Position numbers and translations under genes: made by a program | In this document: positions 1 to 11,030 of the stretch, piece after piece | Layout of the letters: each line of letters opens with the position of its first letter | Numbering within the stretch: position 1 is the stretch's first letter | NCBI RefSeq assembly: GCF_003286085.1 | Contig: NW_020825289.1 | Location: forward strand, 19,928,001-19,992,000 | Length of the DNA: 64,000 nt | Source of the DNA: Drosophila persimilis | Lineage: Eukaryota > Arthropoda > Insecta > Diptera > Drosophilidae | Direction of reading: 5' to 3' | Notes under the pieces: model-generated | Database searches by the model: none | What the model was told of the DNA's origin: nothing | Seen by the model: only the letters and a program-made list of their open reading frames with translations

Positions 1-1673
1 GACATCCACATCTGTTGTGCAACAAGATCTCGGCGGAGTCGGTTTTCCTTTCATTTCATTTCATTTCATTTCATTTCACTGTTTTTTTTTTGTTTTTTTT
101 TTTGTTTCTTTCGTAATTATGTATTTCTGGAATATCTTGTGGGGATACATTTGCCAATTCCAATACTTGAACCGTTCCGTACCGTACACGTTCTGCTCCG
201 ACTGACTGTTCTCCGTTCTCTGTCTGCTTTTGGCTAGGGCTCTCGCTTGGCGCGGCTCAAGTTTGTTCAGCTTTTTTTCGTTTTTGCAAAATCTCAACTT
301 ACAAAAACATATCAGATTTTCATTTTTATTATGAATCGTAATGAACCGACTTGACGAGTATGAGACCGGGAACCGAGAACCGGGAACTGCGGACCGAGTG
401 CTTAGTTTCTGTCTGGCAATGAGTAGCACTGGTACACTGAGCGAAACACTCAAAAATCGCCAAAGGAATGCCTCAACGGGAACAAGCTCGTATCGATCGG
501 TCCCTAGGATACTTCTGTAAGAAAACCTACTTCATTTTTCTGACCTAGATACGGCCCAAACCCTATCTAAGGTAATCCGAGTGGGCTGCTTATCCCCACT
601 GCATTACAGCACTGGAGGCCCCGGGCTATGTGAGTCGGCCACATTAATACACGTCTACGGTTACTGGCAAGGAAACCTAATAGAATAATGTAAAGTACAC
701 GACAACGACAACGACAACGACAACGAGGCTGGCAATGGCTAACGACTACAACTGAGAGAGAAGACACACAGAGTGGGAGGGACACAGTGGGGACGATGGG
801 CGATGGCGAGGGAGAGGGAGAGCAACCCAATACGCTTATAATAACTCACCCTGAACCCAGTAAACTGAGCTGAGACGAGAGCTAAAACTAAAGCGAACTA
901 AACCAAACTGCAACAGAGCACCCAGAGCCGGTGTCCGGACCGAACCCAATCGCAATAGCGTCGACACCGACACCGCCAAAGCCATCGCCATCGCCATACC
1001 ACCCCAAAAATACGAGTATACGAATACAATGTATGCTATAGGGAAAACAACACCCAATGGCAACAAATTCTAGAATTACGCTAGTTTTCTCAGACATCTC
1101 TATGTGTGTGTGTGTGGTGTGTGTTGGAGTCGAGCACAAAGTCAGTCGGTTTTTAGTTGGTTGTAATCGAATATCGATACCTCAGGATTGAATGACGCGC
1201 GTCCTTCTTTCGAATTCTTACATGACATACTTGGCCTTTGGCTGCTGCTGGCGTTGTTGTTGCTTCTGCGCCAGTTTTCAGTTTCTCTTCTCTTTTTTAT
1301 GGTATTGCTTTTCTTTTCTTTACTGTTGTTGCTCTCTTGCAACTTGATATTTTATTTTATTTTAATGTGCGCACACCCAGTATATTATATATGTTGTGAT
1401 ATACGCCAGAAGGGGCATATGGCAGAAAGATTTATTTATATCGAAACTAGTTTTATATGCTCACTAAATCATTAAGATGGTATTTATCTGGAATCCCTAT
1501 CTCCTCGCTGCTCCCTGCCAATCATACAGACTACTCTCAATAGGATCAATGGAAGTGGAGTCCATCCACAGGTGCAGGACCGCTGCTGCTGCCTAGAGTC
1601 GTGTTCCCTTGGATCCTTTGTTTTCCCATCGGTGGCTCGAATTAATTTAGCGCTCTATTAATTTGAGCCTCCA

Positions 1674-1700
1674 CTGCTGCTGCTGCTGCTGCTGCTGCTG
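1674..1700. repeat. (CTG)9 microsatellite
   Basis: Nine perfect CTG units directly before CACGTC. No open frame with protein-like composition surrounds it, so it is probably non-coding. Confidence 0.9.
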
Positions 1701-2111
1701 CACGTCGCCTGCCACTTGCCTGTCACTTGCCTCTTGCTACTGGCAGCCACGTCATATGCTTCTTGTGGGTGCTTCAACAGGCAGGCACACAGGGTGCCTC
1801 ATGTTACGGCCGCTCTTTGTGTCCGGGGCAACTATGTACTACGAATCGTTGTCGCTCTCTCTCCTCTCCTCTCCAGCCCCAGCCCCAGCCCCAGCTTTGA
1901 GCTCTGGTTCCTGGTGTTTTGTGTAGAATTTATCATATTCTATTTTGTTTGTAATTCAATCTTCGGCGTTGTTATTAAAGTTCTGCTGCTGCGGCGTCAT
2001 TCGAGCTGCGCTGCTGCTCCACCTTACTTCGCCCCCACCCGCCGGGGAAGGCTGAGTGGCTGACTGGCACTGCCGGGCCCACGATGTCATTGCGCCCGAC
2101 CCCCTCCTACT

Positions 2112-2135
2112 GTGTGTGTGTGTGTGTGTGTGTGG
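2112..2135. repeat. (TG)12 microsatellite
   Basis: A perfect run of about twelve TG dinucleotides, typical of Drosophila non-coding DNA. Confidence 0.9.
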
Positions 2136-2259
2136 GTAACCCAATCCTGAATGTCCTGCGTCCTGCCTTGGGGCTATACGATCCCAGCAGCACTTAACTA
2201 CTGGATGTGCAGGTGCTCAATCGACTGATGCCCCTGCGGCTGGGAATAACTAAAATAGT

Positions 2260-2697
2260 CGTACTGTAGATCTGGTTTAAATTTACCCCTTTAGACAGAC
2301 AGAATAATGCTAAACTTATGATTGCCATTGATTTCTGGCCCAAACATGTTATCCCCCTAGGTGGATATCCTAATTATAGGCAATCTATCGAGTGTATTCC
2401 TTCCTTCTTCATTCTCTATGAATGAACACCTCCTAAGGCAACACACATTGTTTCCATTTATCAATCACATCACTCACTCGTACTTTAGATCTGGTTTAAA
2501 TTTACCCCTTTAGACAGACAGAATAATGCTAAACTCATGATTGCCATTGATTTCTGGCCCAAACATGTTATACCCCTAGGTGGATATCCTAATTATAGGC
2601 AATCTATCGAGTGTATTCCTTCCTTCTTCATTCTCTATGAATGAACACCTCCTAAGGCAACACACATTGTTTCCATTTATCAATCACATCACTCACT
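2260..2697. repeat. Tandem duplication, two 219-bp units
   Basis: The unit beginning TAGATCTGGTTTAAAT at 2267 recurs at 2486. Over about 210 bp I see only two substitutions (CTTATGA/CTCATGA and ATCCCCC/ATACCCC). The second copy diverges at its 3' edge (CTCGTACT against CTCCTACC). No ORF runs through the unit. The near identity means a recent duplication, or an assembly duplication. Confidence 0.95.
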
Positions 2698-2969
2698 CCT
2701 ACCTCTTTCCCTTGATGTCCTGTGTACCCCATATCCCTCTTTCATAACGCCCAGCCTCAGCTTCGCGAGACGACAGCGCCCTAAAGCGGAAACCTTGAAG
2801 GATATCGTCTTACACAGTCCTATCGAATTGCACCCATGAGGCGCGTTCCTGCTCCTCTCGCCGCTGCTTAATTGTATTGTGTGTGTTTTCGGCGTCCCCT
2901 GGATCCATTATACATTGTATGTATGTACATACCACAACTTTTCGGTGCCTTTCGGTGCCTTTGCAGCAA

Positions 2970-3197
2970 ATGCAGCTTGTAATTATACAAGAAACTGACA
3001 CTATTTCAGAGCAGGTGAGCATGGTGAAGGGATCAATTTCAATATTTTTAATTGATATCGATCTCGAAGGGGTTCCCAAGGTAAAACAAATACAAATCAA
3101 TACGTCTGAGAGTTTCATTATTAGTAAGCACCAACTGACTTGGCTGAAAGAACCATTCGAAGTCCAGGTGAACATTTCTGATTCGATTCTGACCTAG
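2970..3197 (+). CDS. Doubtful small ORF, 75 aa
   Basis: I do not recognise this product. The frame opens at an ATG just after a good acceptor-like sequence (TTTGCAG at 2961-2966) and runs 75 codons to TAG. Its composition is protein-like (EGVPKVKQIQ, LTWLKEPFEVQ) rather than low-complexity, unlike neighbouring frames. Two internal CAG|GTGA sites (after SEQ and after EVQ) could be splice donors, so this may be one or two exons of a spliced gene. It has no signal peptide or membrane segment. It may equally be chance or the remnant of a dead gene. Confidence 0.25.
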   Translation: MQLVIIQETDTISEQVSMVKGSISIFLIDIDLEGVPKVKQIQINTSESFIISKHQLTWLKEPFEVQVNISDSILT

Positions 3198-4462
3198 TTC
3201 AAACTAGCCCAGACCTACTCCCACAACTCCTCAGTGTAATCGCACGATAACAAATCGTTTCCAGGTAATAAAGGCCCACTTTAACAAACATTTAAGCGGA
3301 GTATCCATACATCCACCCACCCACCCGACCGTGGGCACGCTCAGCTCAGCGCATATTGGGTTCTCAAGCAGCTCATTCATTATAAAAATTTGTTGTATTT
3401 TTTTTTTATTTTGTTTTTGTTTTCATTATGCTTTATAATAAGTATCATTGCGCGCAACTGCAGACCGGCGGCAATAATTTCGATTCACCGATCACATTTC
3501 ACGTGCTGCAAAAATGTTGCTGTGGGAGAGTTTTTGTTGCTGTTGCTGTTGCTGTTGCTGTAGCTGTTGTTATTGTCGTTGCTCTCCGTACCCGTGGCCG
3601 TCTCTGCGGGTAGATGGCTCCCCGTCTGTGGCATTAAATTAATTTTGCTCATTTGGCGGATAAGCCCAGCATGGGAAGAGGTGGCGGTGGCGGTGGAAGT
3701 GGGGGGCGGTGTGCCTTTCTGCGTAAATATGCAACCCACTTGGACTCGGTTTCGGAATCGGATTCGGATTCGGACTCAGCGCAACTCCGCCGCTCAGTCA
3801 TTCACTGGCGCACTCACTCGTTAAAATGATTATAAAAATTCATCAATATAGGGTTTCCGACCCATCGCGCTCAGTTTACATCCATGGACGAACATTGTTG
3901 GCGAAATCTCGTAATCGTAATCGCTGGCTGCAACTTCGATGCGAACTCCAATTACAAATGCCGGACCCAGCACTCCCAGCACTCCCATCAGTGGACTGGC
4001 CTTTTTGTTGCACTTTTCTAAATGCTCTCCAACATAAGCCATCATCATCATCCTTTTCCGCAGAATAATTGGAATTGCAAATTGAAAACTGATACGATTC
4101 CGATGGTTTGACTTTGATTCTTGTTTTTCAGTATTTACTTGGAAATGCTCGAATTCTAATGATGTGCAATGTGAATAACATATTTTAAACGCTTCAATTA
4201 ATCTTTGGTATCTTTAGAACGAAAAAAAAACTATCAACGAAACGAAATGTGAGGATTTCAGCAAAAGGGAAACTGTAAGTCTTTGATTAAGTCCAATTAC
4301 CGAACAATGGGGAAATAGGATAGTAATCTCATAATAATGAGAATTACTCGTTTTCTGCGTGTGGGTGCTATTCACCTTTTCTGCCGACCAATTCGAAACC
4401 AATTCAAGAAAACGCAATACACACTGGCGTATAATTTGTGGTCATCTTTGACTTGCACTCAC
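3198..4462. other. Non-coding region
   Basis: AT-rich sequence with a TGTTGC-type microsatellite near 3536-3565 and a CGGATT-type repeat near 3750-3775. No gene seen. Confidence 0.6.
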
Positions 4463-4618
4463 CTTGATCTCATCGCTGGGGAGTTCCTTTTTGATCTGCA
4501 CGGGTCCGGCCACGTTCGCGGCGACACCCACGCTGGCATCCCGGGAGCTAGACGGGGACGTTTTGGCGGACATTTCGGCTTGGCCTGGAGGTGGACGGGG
4601 CGTGGCTGGAACACAAGA
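4463..4618 (-). CDS. Likely internal exon of an unidentified gene (52 codons)
   Basis: On the minus strand a polypyrimidine tract ending CTTCAG (about 4619-4624) is followed by 156 nt of open frame, then a near-perfect donor (ATCAAG|GTGAGTGC at 4463). The peptide is Pro/Ser rich, begins SCVPATPRPPPGQ and ends PVQIKKELPSDEIK. IKKE fits the psi-K-x-E sumoylation consensus, which is common in transcription-factor activation or repression regions. No neighbouring exon with matching phase is visible nearby, so the gene must have long introns. I infer a regulatory protein but cannot name it. Confidence 0.5.
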
Positions 4619-7600
4619 CTGAAGAAGACAAGGGTCAAAGTGGATCCGCGTGATATCTACTGAGGGTGCTTCTATTGCAAGCAAGAAGCACGTATTTATA
4701 GCTGGCCAAGTCATTGATCTTGCCACTGTAAACAACTGAACTTTCGAGTACATCAATCACTGGATATGGGGGATACTCGTACGCGTACTCGTACTCGTGT
4801 GCTCCATCCTATACCATTCCATCCCATCCCATCCCCCATTCAGCATAATTAATTACAGAGTCGCAGCGTCTCACAGTTTCAGCTACTCGTACTTTTTCGG
4901 TTCTTTCTTGGGGTCTCTGCTTTGCATATTGTTTCGCATCCATTGGATACGATACGCATGCACGATATATTTATACACCGCACCGTATTCTACGAGTATC
5001 TTTGTATCTCCCCATCTACATTTATGTATGTATATATGTGTGTGTGTGTGTATTAGTTTGTGTATCTGTGTGGTTGAGTGTTGTGCTGCCTTTGTGTTTG
5101 TGAGCATGTTCGCTTGGCGCGCACTTTGGTGTCTTGTAATTTAATACCTCGACGAAACGCTACCACCTATCCTATCGCATAACACACACAAGACTACAAA
5201 TTCAACTTTATATTCAAATCCAAGCGCAAAGCACAGCAACAACAAATCATCGACGACGTATCTGTACTGTAGAGTTCAGAAGAAATCAGACGGAAAAAGA
5301 CGAATTTGTTCGCCAACTAAAGGGAAAGTAATTGGAGTCCTGTCTGAATACGAGTGTGCATATGTCTTTCTTTGAAAGTTGAAAGATTGGTATTTCCCGG
5401 AAATGGACACTTTTTTGACCATATATAAATATCAGATCTATATATGTACATAGTAGGTCCACCCTCAGGAGTGGTATTCAAGAATTATCCCACAAATCAT
5501 ATCCAATATCCAGTTGGGAACTGTTCCATTGTTAAAGGCTAATGTATTCGTTCTTTATTCCATATCTCGCTCGCAATATATCTGCCCGATCTTCGTCATT
5601 CCTGATTGCCTTGCCCCATTGAAAACATTTCACTTTGCATCGCGATTCGCCTTGTGCTGCTTCTTGGTTTCATTTCATTTCATTTCATTTTATTTTCGCT
5701 TTGTTTTGCTTTTGAGAACTTTTCGAAAACATTTCAATATCCAACTCAAACCGAAAACGAAATGCAACTCAATGTGCACAATGGTTTCCAAATCATTATC
5801 ATTTTATAATATGTATAATTCTTAAGGTTTTCGCGTTTTGTTGTTGCTTTACTTGGGGCAAAAATTTTCCAATCCAATGCAGCAGCAGCGTGTGGGAAAC
5901 ACAAATATACGAGTATATTCCAAAAATAGCCTGATACTTTCAACATTATATTTTTGGTATGTTCCGCTCCTCACCCGTTCCTCACCCACTCACAATTGGC
6001 CTTTCCTCTGTGTCGTACTCTCGCTCTCGCCTTCGATTCTTTTCACTGTGATTCGAGTGTGCGTTTTCTTTGGATTTTCCGCTGTTACAACGAGCAAACG
6101 AGCGCTAACGTCAAGGAAGCTCATGCACCATGCTCATTTTCATTTTCGTTTTCACTTTCCACACATATGCAGCACACACACGCCTTGGCGATGTTTCAAA
6201 TTAAACCGTTTCCGATTCAGAAGCTTCTCAAAAACCGTTTGGGGCGCGCTCCGACAACCGCATGAACAACCGACAACCTCCGCGCTTCAGGAACATATGA
6301 CGCCGCACAGCCATCGGCATGCGGATTTTTACTGTCTCTGCTGCTGTTGCTGCTGCTGCTGGTGCTGCTGCTGCTGCTGCTGCTTCGTCGGCGCTGCTGT
6401 TGTTGGGTGTCTGCGTATGCGCAGCTGTGGGTCTGTTGGCTGATGACGTATGGCTGGGCTGCGGCCCCCACCCGCCCCGCTCTGTCTCTGTGATGACTAA
6501 GGAGATGTTTGCCGCCTCTCTCGTGGCTCTCGAGGCTCTTGTGGCTCTTGTGGCTCTTATGTCTTTGCATAATTATTCTGTGCTTTACAGTTAAAAATAA
6601 ATTGCATCATTTCACCTGCCTTCGTTTTGTTCTGCCTCGGAAATGCACGGGTATGTTATGTCCAATTTCTGTTTTAATTTTGCACAAAATACTCGTGATG
6701 TCCGCTGACATGGCCAGCAGAGAGATCAGAGAGATTTCAGTGGGAAATTAATCTTGGGGGAAAATGCAAGTAATGTGGACAGAAAATAGTTCTGACATCC
6801 AAAAAGGTCATACATATGGAAATATGTACATATATCATATAACATAAAAGAGGCACTTTTTGGGCCTGGATTCATCTTCTATAGGATCCCACTGAATCAT
6901 AAGCTGAAGCAGAGCCCTGAAGCAGAGCCCTGAAGCAGTCTTAGCCCATCTGCGAACAACGATTAATACGCGTATGGGTATGACCATGGCACGGGCACAA
7001 AACAGTTGGCTATAGGCGAAAACTTACCATCAGGCAATACCAAGCACCAAGCACCACTTTCGATAGTACCAGTACCAGTACCGGTCGGTCTCGGTGCCAG
7101 TCCCTTAAGAGACAATTGAATCGCTTAAGTAGAACATCATAATCAACGACACAGCAGTGGGAACCAAAAGCAGCTGCCGTGTCACTCAAGAAACAATGCA
7201 ATCATATAGATAAATGTAGCATTTAATGCAATGAATTTAAATTAATTTGAACAAGAGCCAGATAGATTTATTGTTAGATTGTGCTTCCTACGTGCGTGCC
7301 CCTCTCCGGAGGCCCGTGGTCGAACTAAACATATGAACGTTTGAAATACCTTTGACTTAGTCATTAGCGACAGTTGATGAAAATTGCAATTTATACATTA
7401 ATTGTGGCAAACTTTTGGCTACCTTTACCAATTTATTGCATTTTGCCTCGTGGCCCAAAGTGTTTAATTTTAAGTATTTTCAATGCCCCTCTACAGATAA
7501 GAGATTTTTATCATCTTTTAATCTAAAATTTCCCTATTGAATAATTCTGAATGTATTTGTCTATAAATAGATTAGGAATAATAGAGAATTGTTGGTTCAA

Positions 7601-7630
7601 CTCGTCTATTGGGACAGGATCATTTCATGT
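4619..7630. other. Non-coding region
   Basis: No gene seen. It holds a GT-rich tract near 5036-5052, TTTCATTTCA repeats near 5669-5690 like those at 48-78, a CTG/TGC tract at 6338-6384 and a GTGGCTCTT repeat near 6521-6560. These may be introns or flanks of a long gene, perhaps the one with the exon at 4463-4618. Confidence 0.5.
6338..6384. repeat. Imperfect CTG/TGC repeat tract
   Basis: Interrupted CTG trinucleotides over about 47 bp. Open frames crossing it translate to poly-Ala, Cys or Leu and look artificial. Confidence 0.85.
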
Positions 7631-7702
7631 GACTCCGTGGCGCAACGGTAGCGCGTCTGACTCCAGATCAGAAGGTTGCGTGTTCAAATCACGTCGGGGT
7701 CA
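7631..7702 (+). tRNA. tRNA-Trp (CCA anticodon)
   Basis: A 72-nt cloverleaf. The acceptor stem GACTCCG pairs with CGGGGTC (one T-G wobble) and the discriminator base is A. The D arm is GGCGCAACGGTAGCGC. The anticodon stem CTGAC/GTCAG-type closes loop CTCCAGA with anticodon CCA, and the T-loop is GTTCAAATC. The A box (TGGCGCAACGG) and B box (GTTCAAATC) form the internal RNA polymerase III promoter. No intron is present. A T-run follows at 7717-7725. Confidence 0.96.
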
Positions 7703-7716
7703 ATTCGGGAAATATC

Positions 7717-7725
7717 TTTTTTTTT
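7717..7725 (+). terminator. Pol III T-run terminator
   Basis: Nine consecutive T residues start 15 nt after the tRNA-Trp 3' end, as expected for RNA polymerase III termination. Confidence 0.85.
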
Positions 7726-8017
7726 ATTTATATTTCAATTATATAGTTTTTGCAATGCGGCAATAATTAATTTATACTTATTTGAATGATAGCAGTAAAA
7801 TTTAAATGATTTTTCAGTTTGAATCAAGTTATCAAACAATAATAATCGATTGTCGAATGATCGAAACCATCGCTATCATCTCTAACAAAGTAAACAGCTG
7901 GTGGAGCCATCTGTTAATGTTTTGATTTTGCAATTGATTGGAAAATGCAGAGAAAACTCTAAGAAAAGAGGAAAATTGTGTGAACTACAAGCCAAAGTAA
8001 GCCAAGGAAATGCGAAG

Positions 8018-8355
8018 ATGACAAAGGTGCCAAAAGTAGCCCTCACTTTAAAGCAGGTAAGCGGTTAAATCATCTGGGAGTAGAAGTATTACATGCCATG
8101 CGTTCCTCTACCACACAGTTTATGCTGCGGCAAGAAGTCTTGAAGCTATACCGGGAAATTTTTCGCACCATTCGCCAAGTGCCGGACAAACACAGCCAGG
8201 CAGAACTGCGGGCCTGGGCACGGCACGACTTCCAGACGAACCGTTCCCAGAGCGACGAGGTGGCCATCAAGATGCTGATGCAGCACGGGCGAAGGAGCCT
8301 GACTGAGCTGAAGACCAGCCTGCAGCTGAGCGGAGTGAAAGAGGAGGGAAAGTGA
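8018..8355 (+). CDS. LYR-motif protein, LYRM2-like
   Basis: A small LYR-family protein (91 aa) of the kind that works in the mitochondrial matrix with acyl carrier protein and in assembly of respiratory complexes; LYRM2 is linked to complex I. Exon 1 (8018-8056) encodes MTKVPKVALTLKQ and exon 2 (8119-8355) begins FMLRQEVLKLYREI. The intron is 62 bp with GTAAG/CACAG ends. The hallmark L-Y-R lies in KLYREIF, followed by a conserved basic helix and the Phe of ARHDFQTNR. An upstream ATG at 8010 makes a three-codon ORF whose TGA overlaps the chosen start (ATGA). AATAAA at 8402-8407 is the likely poly(A) signal. Convergent with S2P. Family assignment is firm; the LYRM2 subtype is inference. Confidence 0.88.
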
Positions 8356-8401
8356 GGAAAATGCCTGTTGACTTTATTTTTGAGCTCGACAACAATACGA
8401 A

Positions 8402-8407
8402 AATAAA
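8402..8407 (+). promoter_or_regulatory. AATAAA poly(A) signal, LYRM2-like gene
   Basis: AATAAA 47 nt past the stop codon. On the opposite strand AATAAA at 8378-8373 probably serves S2P, so the two mRNAs should overlap at their 3' ends. Confidence 0.6.
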
Positions 8408-8531
8408 TACGAGGTAAAACTAACGACTATGACAAAAGCTATCATCTTTGAGGTGCTACATTTCGCTGTGTATGAAAGTGAAAATAGCAGTCTAGCGTCT
8501 TGAAGTGGAGTTGAACTCCAGTTTCCAGTTT

Positions 8532-10173
8532 CTACATAAGGGGCCTGAGAAAGCTGAGCCAGGCGACCTTGAGCAGGGCCAGGCCAAAAAGCAAGGAGCC
8601 CACGCTAGTGATTATCACCGATATGAGATCCCTCTTGGCATACTGGTCCACTTTTCCCACCAGAAAGCTGTGTATCACGGTGCTGGTGATGTGAGCCCCA
8701 TCGAAGCCAAAGCACGGAATGGCGTTGACTAAGGCCAGGCCAATGCTGAAGACCACGTTGTACTTAAGCAGCAGGAACCAGGCGTCCGGCCAGGCGGCAC
8801 TCAGGAACCTGTAGCGCGGCACGAAGGCTGAAACCTCAACGGTGCGAGACACATCCCACGGATGACCCACATAGATGACCGGCGGCAGCTTTTCACCATT
8901 TAAATTCAGACGCTTGAACGTCATTATGGCTGTTATGTTCCGCATCAACGGACGCAGACAGAATCCCTCCGAGCAAAGGCCCGATGTGCAGTGCTCGGTG
9001 ACTTCCTCCAGTGTGCGACGCACGTTGAGGCAAACATGCTGGGGCAGCTCCACAGGTACATCGCCGTTCACATCCTCCACCACCTCAAAGCAGCTGACGT
9101 TGGGATTCAGCTCGTCGCAGCATTGCAATTGTCCATCGACGCTGTGGTGAGAAATGGCGCTGCTTTCGTCGTTTAGCTGGATAAAGTCTGCGCTAACGCA
9201 ATAGCCTGCCCTCTTCTTCATGGAACTGTACAAACAGGAGTGCCAGCTTTCCACGCTGCTTATTGGACATCCGTTCACCTGGGTGATGAGATTGTCCACT
9301 TTCAGTCCGCGCTCTCCTCGCAGCGCGGACTTCCGAGTCAGTTCCGTGACTATCACATGTTCGTTGTACACGAAGAAGGGGGACATGGTGATGCCTATCG
9401 TCGAGATGAGCAGGTAGCAGATGCCGGCAAACAGAAAGTTGTGCCAAATGCCCGCGCACAAGACCCGCAACTTCTTGAACCAGCGCAGGCTGTTCAGGTG
9501 GTCGTTCGAGAGCTCTGTGTAGGCCATCGGCAGGCAGAAAAAGAACTGAAAACGGTTTGGGATGCTCGAGAGTAATTTTTGATACTCATTTGCGGCTTTG
9601 CCGGCTTACCTTAATTCCGAAACCAGTCACAGGGACATCCTCCAGCACAGCCGCCATGGCGTGACCCATTTCGTGGACCACCAGGCAAAGCACAAGAGTC
9701 GTAATGTAGTAGCCGATCTCCTCCAGCGGCAGGTTGACGCCAGGCAGCAGAATCTCCAGCTGTACTGGCATGGCCGAGGCATACGGGGCTGAGGAGTCTG
9801 CCTCGCCGCCACTGAATATCGTGATGATGAGCAGGATGATGCCGATGGGCAGCAGTGAGAAGGTCAACAGCACGCCCACATTGAAGCTGGTGACCATGAA
9901 GTTGCGGGTGCAGCTGTTGCCGGCGGATCCCCAGCGCAGCAGCGCCCGATTGAAAGCGTTCGTGTGCCAGTGCAGGCTCATAAAGTTCACAGACAGTCCG
10001 GTGTTCTTCAGAAAGGCATCGTATGGGTAGTGCATGCAGCTCTGTCAAAGATAGGGCACATTCTGGTACAGAGTTTCACCTTTGACTTGGGGACTTACTT
10101 TGAAAAAGCGATCGAAAAAATATAGGACGCCGTAGAGGGACGTCACCACTACGAAGAACACCACAGGATCCAT
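8532..10173 (-). CDS. S2P: Site-2 protease, intramembrane metalloprotease (M50)
   Basis: Zinc intramembrane protease that releases the SREBP transcription factor (and ATF6-type factors) from Golgi membranes after the site-1 cut. Three exons on the minus strand (10173-10099, 10041-9610, 9545-8532) join in phase 0 to give 506 aa, close to the family length. The N-terminal helix is MDPVVFFVVVTSLYGVLYFF. The zinc-binding HEMGH is at about residues 148-152 within a hydrophobic segment, and the third ligand lies in NAIPCFGFDGAH (Asp about 451). Between them is a PDZ-like, Cys-rich luminal region (SCFEVVEDV, CCDELNPNVSC). The catalytic residues are intact. It is convergent with the LYRM2-like gene. 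A dispersed repeat begins about 160 bp upstream of its ATG. Confidence 0.96.
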
Positions 10174-10324
10174 TTTGATGTCGTTTTGAGCGGGCCGGGC
10201 CCTAGAGGTTCATTGAAGACGGAGCTGGCAGCCGGAGGAATAGGAGCTGCAAGTGTAAATTTGTTTAATATTTTGCTGTTTTTATTTACATGCCGTGTGA
10301 TCGACTTATCGACAAACTCAATCA

Positions 10325-10330
10325 ATCGAT
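10325..10330 (-). promoter_or_regulatory. ATCGAT (DRE-type) site upstream of S2P
   Basis: ATCGAT about 150 bp upstream of the S2P ATG, at the boundary with the dispersed repeat that starts near 10335. It matches the core of the DREF-binding element of Drosophila housekeeping promoters. Functional use is inferred. Confidence 0.4.
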
Positions 10331-10334
10331 ATCG

Positions 10335-10800
10335 AATTCAAGTTCTATTTTACATATTCTTCGTTTTTGATCTTCCGTGGGTTGTTACTAGCTATATAGA
10401 ACATATAGCCATGCCCACATCATTTTAGGCCATTGATAAATAAATTTTCTACAAAATTTGTCAGTTTTTGGTCCTTGCTTTTAGTGTATTTTGGCAAAAA
10501 CAAGGTTTAAACAAAATAGTTCAACAAAAAAAACAGTCGCAATGTTGTTGGAATTTGAATACTTGATGCGTGTATAGACTTTTGTATACCCTATTTCGTT
10601 AATTTCATATGAAGATGAAACGTAATTTAAAAAGACCTTTTCTCAAATTGATATTCCTTAGACATATTAAAGTACATTATTAGTATCTTGTGTATATTTC
10701 TCTCGATCCTGATACCTACGGAGCCTGGGATGACAAACATTTTCTCAATTCTATAACATCTATTCCCCCAGGGTATGTGTGCGTGGAATGGGACTCATTG
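10335..10800 (+). repeat. Dispersed repeat copy R1
   Basis: Same family as the copy at 59137-59740. Shared landmarks in order are AATTCAAGTTCTATTTTACA, CTAGCTATATAGAACAT, GCCATGCC, GGTTTAAACAAAATAGTTCA, TTTGTATACCCTATTT, CTCGATCCTGATACCTA, CCTGGGATGACAAACA and CCCCAGGGTATG. Identity is by eye roughly 75-85%. No ORF, clear terminal inverted repeat or long terminal repeat is seen, so it is probably a non-autonomous element. It lies immediately upstream of S2P and points away from it. Confidence 0.85.
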
Positions 10801-10849
10801 TTATGAGTCGGTTATGCGGTTATGACGACTAATTCTTGGTTAATCTTTC

Positions 10850-11030
10850 TTCCGTCGAATATTACCAGCTATATAGAACATTTAACCATGCCCACTCAAT
10901 TTTGCACGATTGATGAATCAATTCTATACATGATTGGCCTATTCGTAATACTTGCATTTATCGGATTTTTATATAAAATTGAAAATTTAATTAATATATT
11001 GATGAAATTTACAAAAATACCATGGGAGCG
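10850..11030 (+). repeat. Dispersed repeat copy R2 (partial)
   Basis: Carries CAGCTATATAGAACATTTAA, CCATGCCCACTCAATTTT, GATTGATGAATCAATTCTA and ACTTGCATTTATCGG, closely matching copy R3 at 11590 and more distantly R1 and R5. It lacks the TTTGTATACCC half of the element. Confidence 0.8.

Larger units (their letters stand above)
1..2959. other. Non-coding region with microsatellites
   Basis: No convincing coding sequence seen. It holds TTTCA repeats (about 48-78), a T-rich run, an (ACGACA)n tract near 699-726, (CTG)9 at 1674-1700 and (TG)12 at 2112-2135. Short open frames here are low-complexity translations of these tracts. It could be intronic or upstream sequence of a gene lying mostly outside the window. 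Confidence 0.6.

Noticed and set aside
699-726. Possible CRISPR-like regular repeat
   Set aside because: It is a simple 6-bp microsatellite in a eukaryotic genome, with no spacers.
5838-6443. 201-codon frame ending in poly-Cys
   Set aside because: Runs into the CTG/TGC microsatellite, with no splice or start context.
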